Of a DNA stretch of 64,000 nucleotides, positions 59,213 to 64,000 are shown in pieces. Positions within the stretch are counted from its first letter, which is position 1. Every line of letters starts with the position of its first letter. The notes beneath the pieces are model-generated. The model did not search any database, had not been told where the DNA came from, and saw only the letters and a list, made by a program, of their open reading frames with translations. Position numbers and translations under genes: made by a program. Source of the stretch: Propionibacteriaceae bacterium AM104-82. Lineage in GTDB: Bacteria > Actinomycetota > Actinomycetes > Propionibacteriales > Propionibacteriaceae. Where the stretch lies: NCBI GenBank assembly GCA_027658995.1, contig JAQDQK010000004.1, forward strand, positions 62,001-126,000, read 5' to 3'.

Positions 59213-60285
59213 CAGGCGGCCTCGGCGATCACGGCGCTGCCGACCACCCGGTCACCGGAGTAGACGACCACCGTCTGGCCGGGCGCGACGCCGGATGCCG
59301 GCTCGTCGAGTTCGACGCTCAGGCCGGACCCGGTCGCCACGACGGTGGCCTCCTGCGCGATCCCGTGCGCCCGGTACTGCGCCCTGCCACGGAAGGCCCC
59401 CTCGACGGGACCCTCGGTCCAGGTCGGCCGGATTCCCGTCAGGCGCCGGACACCCAACTCGGCGCGCTCCCCCACCACGACGGTGCGGGAGACGGGCTCG
59501 ATGCTGAGCACGTAGCGCGGGTCGCCCGACGGCGAGGGGACCCGCAGGTCGAGGCCCTTGCGCTGGCCGACGGTGTAGCGGTGCGTGCCGCGATGGGTCC
59601 CCAGCACCGTGCCGTCCGCGTCGACGATGTCGCCGGGGGCGTCGTCGATGTAGCGGGCGAGGAAGCCCTGGGTGTCGCCGTCGGCGATGAAGCAGATGTC
59701 GTGGCTGTCTGGCTTCTTCGCGACCCCGAAGCCGAGCGCCCGCGCCTCCTCGCGCACCACCGGCTTCTCCACGTCGAACAGCGGGAACAGGCAGCGCGAG
59801 AGTTGCTGCTGGTTGAGCATGCCGAGCACGTAGGACTGGTCCTTCGCGTCGTCTGCGGCCCGGTGCAGCGACACCGTCGCGTCGGGGTTGCGGCGCAGGT
59901 CGGCGTAGTGGCCGGTGGCGACCGCGTCGAAACCAAGCCCGATGCCCCGGTCGAGGACCGCGGCGAACTTGATCTTCTCGTTGCAGCGCAGGCACGGGTT
60001 CGGGGTGCGACCGGCGCGGTACTCGGCGACGAAGTCCTCGACGACCGCCTCGTGGAACTCCTCTGCGAAGTCCCAGACGTAGAACGGGATGTCGAGCTTG
60101 TCCGCGACCCGCCGCGCGTCGTGGGAGTCCTCAAGCGAGCAGCAACCGCGGGCACCCGAGCGGTACGACGCGGGGTTCTTCGACAGCGCAAGGTGCACGC
60201 CCGTCACGTCGTGACCCTCGGCCACCAGACGCGCGGCGGCGACGGCGGAGTCGACCCCGCCTGACATCGCGACAAGAACCCGCAC
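59212..60285 (-). CDS. mnmA: tRNA 2-thiouridylase MnmA
   Basis: 357 residues from the GTG at 60285. It thiolates U34 of tRNA(Lys/Glu/Gln). The PP-loop SGGVDS is at 8-13, the first active Cys at 98 (NPCLRC) and the second at 198 (HDICFIADGD). The neighbouring cysteine desulfurase gene, 35 bp upstream, is the likely sulfur source. Confidence 0.96.
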   Translation of the reverse strand: MRVLVAMSGGVDSAVAAARLVAEGHDVTGVHLALSKNPASYRSGARGCCSLEDSHDARRVADKLDIPFYVWDFAEEFHEAVVEDFVAEYRAGRTPNPCLRCNEKIKFAAVLDRGIGLGFDAVATGHYADLRRNPDATVSLHRAADDAKDQSYVLGMLNQQQLSRCLFPLFDVEKPVVREEARALGFGVAKKPDSHDICFIADGDTQGFLARYIDDAPGDIVDADGTVLGTHRGTHRYTVGQRKGLDLRVPSPSGDPRYVLSIEPVSRTVVVGERAELGVRRLTGIRPTWTEGPVEGAFRGRAQYRAHGIAQEATVVATGSGLSVELDEPASGVAPGQTVVVYSGDRVVGSAVIAEAA

Positions 60286-60320
60286 CGTTTCTCTCTTCCC
60301 GTTGGATCGGCCGTGACAGT

Positions 60321-61442
60321 CTACGCGCCGAAGGCGGAGCGGCCCTGCTCGACGGCCAGCGGAAGGACCTCCTCCAAGCGGGCGATGTCGGCGTCGGTGG
60401 TGGTGCGACCCAGCGAGAAGCGCAGCGACTGGCTCGCCTCGTCGACAGTGCGCCCCATCGCGAGCAGCACCTCGCTCGGCTGGTGCACCCCCGCACGGCA
60501 CGCGGACCCGACGGAGGCGTGCACCCCTCGCTGGTCGAGCAGGAACAGCAGGTCGTCCGCCCCGATCCCGTCGAAGGTGGCGTTGACGATGTGCGGCGCC
60601 CCGTCGGGAAGCGAGTTGAGCCGCCCCCCGACGGCGACCGCGGCGGCGGCGACGCGATCCCGCAGGCCTGCGAGCCGGACGCCCTCCGCATCGAGTTCCA
60701 GGACGGCGAGGCTGGCGGCGCGTGCGAAGGCCGCGGCGAGCGGGACGGAGTTGGTGCCCGAGCGCACGCCCCTCTCCTGCCCTCCGCCGAGGCCGACGGC
60801 GGCAGGCACGATCGAGCGTCCTGCGAGCAGCGCGCCGACGCCGACGGGGCCGCCGATCTTGTGCGCGGACAGCGTCATCAGGTCGAGCGAACTGGCGTGG
60901 AAGTCGACGGGCACGTGGCCGAGCGCCTGCACCGCGTCGCTGTGCATCCAGGCCCCGGAGCGGACGGCCGCGCGGCGCACCGTCTCGACGGGTTGGATGG
61001 CGCCGGTCTCGTTGTTGACCCACATCACCGACACGACGGCCACCGACTCGTCGATCGCGGCGACTGCGGCGTCCACGTCGAGGATCCCGTCCCTGTCGAC
61101 GGGCAGCGCCTCCGCCCCCCGGTCCAGAGCGCCAGCCACGGCCGGGTGTTCGACGGCGGAGATCAGCGCCCGAGTGCGCCCCTCCGGTTCGCGCGCTGCC
61201 CAGCCGCCCAGCACCGCGATGGTGTCGGCCTCGGAACCGCCGGAGGTGAAGATCACCTCGGTCGGATGCGCGCCGACGGCGTCGGCCAGTTCCTCCCGCG
61301 CCTCCTCCAGCGCGGCGGCGGCCCGCTGCCCCAGCCGGTGCAGCGACGCCGGGTTGCCGACCAGTTCCGCGGCCGACACGAAGGCCTCGACCGCCTCGGG
61401 GCGCATCGGGCTGGTCGCCGCGTGATCGAGGTAGACAGACAT
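60321..61442 (-). CDS. Cysteine desulfurase (NifS/IscS-like)
   Basis: 373 residues, a PLP enzyme. It takes sulfur from cysteine. The PLP lysine is Lys195 in LSAHKIGGP. The catalytic Cys is Cys315 in VGSACRAGV, in the mobile loop of the NifS/IscS class. It begins MSVYLDHAATSP. It probably feeds sulfur to MnmA and perhaps to FdhD. A TACAGT -10 is 7 nt before the ATG. Confidence 0.95.
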   Translation of the reverse strand: MSVYLDHAATSPMRPEAVEAFVSAAELVGNPASLHRLGQRAAAALEEAREELADAVGAHPTEVIFTSGGSEADTIAVLGGWAAREPEGRTRALISAVEHPAVAGALDRGAEALPVDRDGILDVDAAVAAIDESVAVVSVMWVNNETGAIQPVETVRRAAVRSGAWMHSDAVQALGHVPVDFHASSLDLMTLSAHKIGGPVGVGALLAGRSIVPAAVGLGGGQERGVRSGTNSVPLAAAFARAASLAVLELDAEGVRLAGLRDRVAAAAVAVGGRLNSLPDGAPHIVNATFDGIGADDLLFLLDQRGVHASVGSACRAGVHQPSEVLLAMGRTVDEASQSLRFSLGRTTTDADIARLEEVLPLAVEQGRSAFGA

Positions 61443-61449
61443 GGTCTCC

Positions 61450-61455
61450 ACTGTA
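61450..61455 (-). promoter_or_regulatory. -10 hexamer TACAGT for the desulfurase-mnmA operon, leaderless
   Basis: It ends 7 nt before the ATG at 61442. Confidence 0.45.
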
Positions 61456-61538
61456 GTGAAGCGCGCCTCCGAGGGTTTTCTCCACGGCGTGGCAGAATTA
61501 CCGCGCCCAACCAGACAGAAAGCGTGAAGCGAGTAGCC

Positions 61539-63674
61539 ATGCAGATCCCAGACACCTCCCGACTCGGCGCCCACGTCACCGATACCGGGGTTGCCTTCGG
61601 GCTGTGGGCACCCCGCGCTGACAAGGTCGAACTCGCGCTGATCGACGCACGAAACCACCAGCACAACCACCACATGCACCGCGACGCGGACGGCATCTGG
61701 ACCCTCGAGGTGCCGGGGATCGGCGCGGGCCAGCAGTACGGCTTCCGGGTGCACGGCGACTGGGATCCCTCTGACGGTTCCCGGTTCAACCCCGCGCGGC
61801 TGCTGCTCGACCCGTACGCCCGCGCGATCGTCGGGGGCATCGACTTCCGCGGCCCGATCCTCGACCACGTCGCTGGCAACCCCGACACCATGTCGACGGA
61901 GGACTCCTTCGGGGCGGTTCCCGTCTCGGTCGTGGTCGCCGACACCGCTCCCCCGACGCCGATCGCGCGCCGCAGGCCGATGGCCGAGTCCGTGATCTAC
62001 GAGACGCACCTGCGCGGCTACACCAAACTGCATCCCGACGTGCCAGAGCACCTGCGCGGCTCCTACCTCGGCATGGCCGACCCCGCCGTGATCGAGCACC
62101 TCGTGAGCCTCGGCGTCACCGCCGTCGAGTTCCTCCCCCTGCAGCACTTCGTCAGCGAACCGTTCATCGCGCACAAGGGGCTGCGCAACTACTGGGGCTA
62201 CAACACGCTCGGCTTCTTCGCGCCGCACGCCGCATACGCGCCCCGCGGAACCGTCGGCAACCAGGTCACCGACTTCAAGCAGATGGTCTCCGCACTGCAC
62301 GAGGCGGGTATCGAGGTGCTCCTCGACGTCGTCTACAACCACACTGGAGAGGGCGGCCACGAGGGCCCGACGCTCTCGATGCGCGGCATCGACCATCACG
62401 CCTACTACCGGCTCACCAACGACCGGCGCGACGACTACGACGTGACGGGCTGCGGCAACTCGGTCAACACGGCGCACCCGATGGTGCTGCAGTTGGTGCT
62501 CGACTCGCTGCGCTACTGGGTCACCGAGATGGGCGTCGACGGCTTCCGCTTCGACCTGGCCACCACCCTGATCCGCGACTGGCACCAGCACGTCGACCAC
62601 GACCACCCCTTCAAGCGGGCCATCGCCTCCGATCCCGCGTTCGAGGGCATCAAGATGATCGCCGAGCCGTGGGACATCGGCCCCTACGGCTACCAGGTCG
62701 GCGCCTGGGGGCCCGGGTGGAGCGAATGGAACGACCGGTTCCGCGACCACGTCCGCGACTACTGGCGCGGTTCGGTGCACGGCGTGCAGGAGTTGGCGAC
62801 CCGGCTGGCGGGCTCCCCGGACCTGTTCGACCGGCCCGGTCGCTCCCCGCAGGCGAGCATCAACTTCGTGACGGCCCACGACGGCTTCACGATGCGCGAC
62901 CTGGTCAGCTACGACGTCAAGCACAACCTGGCAAACGGCGAGGCCAACCGCGACGGCACCGACAACAACCACTCCTGGAACCACGGCTGGGAGGGCGACA
63001 CCCCCGACCCGGCGCTCAACGCGTTGCGCCGCCGTCAGGTGCTGAACCTGATGGCGACGCAGATCCTCGCGGCGGGCACCCCGATGATCACCGCGGGCGA
63101 CGAGTTCGGCCGCACCCAGAAGGGCAACAACAACGCCTACTGCCAGGACTCGCCGCTGTCGTGGGTCGACTGGGGCTACCCGGACGTGTGGCGCGACGTG
63201 CAGGACAGGATCGCGGCCCTGCTGAGGCTGCGCGCCGAGCACGAGTCGCTGCGGATGGACCAGTTCGCCTACCACACCGAGGTGCTCGGCGAGAACGGCG
63301 AGAACCTGCAGCGCGTCGACCTGACCTGGATGGACGGCACCAACGGTCAGATGGGCGAGGACGCCTGGCACGACGGCTCGAGGCGCCTGCTCGGCATGTA
63401 CGTCTCCAACGAGCGCGAGGCGTTCCTGACGTGGTTCAACTCCGCCGCCGACCCGATCGGCGTCGTGCTCCCCGGCCTGCCGTGGGGCTCGGGCTTCGAG
63501 GTCGTGTGGCACAGCGGCGACGAGGGAGAACTGCCCACCGGCGAGACCCTCGAGCCAAGGTCCACGATGGAGGTGCCCGGCCGAAGCGTCACGGTGATGC
63601 GCGTCGAGGTGCCGCTCAGTTCGCGCGAACTGCTCGAACTGCAGGCCGAGGCCGACACCACCCCCAAGGCCTGA
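61539..63674 (+). CDS. glgX: Glycogen debranching enzyme GlgX
   Basis: 711 residues. An N-terminal CBM48-like domain (about 8-105, FGLWAPRADKVEL) is followed by the GH13 barrel. Conserved regions: DVVYNHT (263-269), GFRFDLA with nucleophile Asp339, IAEPWD with acid/base Glu376, and TAHDG with Asp448. It removes alpha-1,6 branches from limit dextrins. The start at 61539 gives MQIPDTSRLG. A GTG five codons earlier is also possible. glgE follows 61 bp later on the same strand. Confidence 0.95.
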   Translation: MQIPDTSRLGAHVTDTGVAFGLWAPRADKVELALIDARNHQHNHHMHRDADGIWTLEVPGIGAGQQYGFRVHGDWDPSDGSRFNPARLLLDPYARAIVGGIDFRGPILDHVAGNPDTMSTEDSFGAVPVSVVVADTAPPTPIARRRPMAESVIYETHLRGYTKLHPDVPEHLRGSYLGMADPAVIEHLVSLGVTAVEFLPLQHFVSEPFIAHKGLRNYWGYNTLGFFAPHAAYAPRGTVGNQVTDFKQMVSALHEAGIEVLLDVVYNHTGEGGHEGPTLSMRGIDHHAYYRLTNDRRDDYDVTGCGNSVNTAHPMVLQLVLDSLRYWVTEMGVDGFRFDLATTLIRDWHQHVDHDHPFKRAIASDPAFEGIKMIAEPWDIGPYGYQVGAWGPGWSEWNDRFRDHVRDYWRGSVHGVQELATRLAGSPDLFDRPGRSPQASINFVTAHDGFTMRDLVSYDVKHNLANGEANRDGTDNNHSWNHGWEGDTPDPALNALRRRQVLNLMATQILAAGTPMITAGDEFGRTQKGNNNAYCQDSPLSWVDWGYPDVWRDVQDRIAALLRLRAEHESLRMDQFAYHTEVLGENGENLQRVDLTWMDGTNGQMGEDAWHDGSRRLLGMYVSNEREAFLTWFNSAADPIGVVLPGLPWGSGFEVVWHSGDEGELPTGETLEPRSTMEVPGRSVTVMRVEVPLSSRELLELQAEADTTPKA

Positions 63675-63723
63675 TCCCGCACCCCCGGCGGGGCAAGCGC
63701 CGACCGGCGGGGGTCGCGCCCGC

Positions 63724-63729
63724 TAGGCT
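63724..63729 (+). promoter_or_regulatory. -10 hexamer TAGGCT for glgE, leaderless
   Basis: It ends 6 nt before the GTG at 63736. The ATG overlapping the GTG is followed at once by TGA, so the GTG is the only usable start here. Confidence 0.5.
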
Positions 63730-63735
63730 TGCCAT

Positions 63736-64000
63736 GTGACCGAGCAGTTCCCAGCCCGTAGCAGCAAGCGCATCGTCCGGACCGAGGGCGGCTTCGGCCG
63801 CATCCCGGTCACCGGAGTGTCCCCCGTTCTCGAGGGCGGCGCCTATCCCGTCAAGGCGGTGACCCACGAGCGGTTGCTCGTGCAGGCCAATGTCTTCCGT
63901 GAGGGACACGACGCCGTCAACGCGTCGGTGATCCTCACCTCACCCCACGGCACCCAGCGCCGCATCGACATGACGCAGGTCGAGCCGATGGGCCTCGACA
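63736..64000 (+). CDS. glgE: Alpha-1,4-glucan:maltose-1-phosphate maltosyltransferase (5' part)
   Basis: 88 codons to the window edge. The N-terminal domain pattern GRIPVTGVSPVLEGGAYPVKA and the hallmark VFREGHDAVNAS identify GlgE, which extends alpha-glucans using maltose 1-phosphate made from trehalose. The catalytic barrel lies outside the window. Its pairing with glgX is consistent with an alpha-glucan role. Confidence 0.85.
   Translation, partial: MTEQFPARSSKRIVRTEGGFGRIPVTGVSPVLEGGAYPVKAVTHERLLVQANVFREGHDAVNASVILTSPHGTQRRIDMTQVEPMGLD

Noticed and set aside
60483..61538. Plus-strand extension of the glgX frame by about 350 residues
   Set aside because: It runs antisense through the cysteine desulfurase. 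GlgX begins at MQIPDTSRLG by family comparison.

Overview
The window is a high-GC, gene-dense stretch of an actinobacterial chromosome. I place it in Actinomycetota, probably Propionibacteriaceae or a near relative. This rests on gene order and family content, not on a search: yebC-ruvC-ruvA-ruvB-yajC-secD-secF-apt, a PriA-type hisA with no trpF, the HGxxPAAW and TIGR02234 proteins between trpE and trpC, a TIGR03085 protein, and glgE next to glgX. Most genes are in minus-strand operons joined by ATGA/GTGA overlaps. About 13 genes have a TANNNT -10 hexamer only 6-9 nt before the start codon, which points to widespread leaderless transcription. I saw no tRNA, rRNA or CRISPR array.

Layout. 1-7.9 kb: a potassium channel (cut by the window edge), apt, the SecDF-YajC export accessory genes, the RuvABC resolvasome and YebC. 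7.9-13.6 kb: a GNAT protein and a three-gene cluster joined to the end of the his operon. The cluster encodes a PlsC-like protein, a LarA-like protein and a large acyl-CoA reductase/HAD phosphatase fusion. The first two have lost the residues that normally do the chemistry. 13.6-18.5 kb: hisDCBHA (hisH appears to start at CTG) and a small membrane protein. 18.5-25.3 kb: dnaE, an AAE-family transporter and a secreted beta-propeller-like protein. 25.3-28.5 kb: an array of palindromic repeats, a LacI-type repressor, a GH130 glycosidase/phosphorylase with a perfect 16-bp operator, and a deaminase. 28.5-35.1 kb: rpiB and gltBD (glutamate synthase). 35.5-43.2 kb: a proline-rich membrane protein, an MFS transporter, and hisI-trpE-TIGR02234-HGxxPAAW-trpC-trpB-trpA. 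43.6-46.5 kb: MOSC, TIGR03085 and a second, orphan trpB. 46.5-49.9 kb: an accessory patch with an AbiE toxin-antitoxin pair, a TMEM175-like channel and a Fic protein, the AbiE pair and fic each having an AT-rich palindromic operator. 50-53.2 kb: a YdeP-type molybdoenzyme and FdhD. 53.5-64 kb: gatCAB, an alpha/beta hydrolase, a MetE-like protein, mnmA, a cysteine desulfurase, glgX and the start of glgE.

Metabolic logic. The his and trp genes are split: hisI heads the trp operon, hisA probably serves both pathways, and hisG, hisE, hisF, trpD and trpG are not in the window. The desulfurase and mnmA together would make 2-thiouridine in tRNA. GatCAB amidates mischarged tRNA. GlgX and GlgE belong to alpha-glucan and trehalose metabolism.

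The most unusual items are: (i) the acyl-CoA reductase cluster with its two apparently non-canonical partners; (ii) an 80-bp palindromic repeat family with exactly conserved internal spacing in two sequence subtypes at three loci; (iii) the density of leaderless promoters; (iv) the orphan trpB and the PriA with a substituted phosphate-site arginine.
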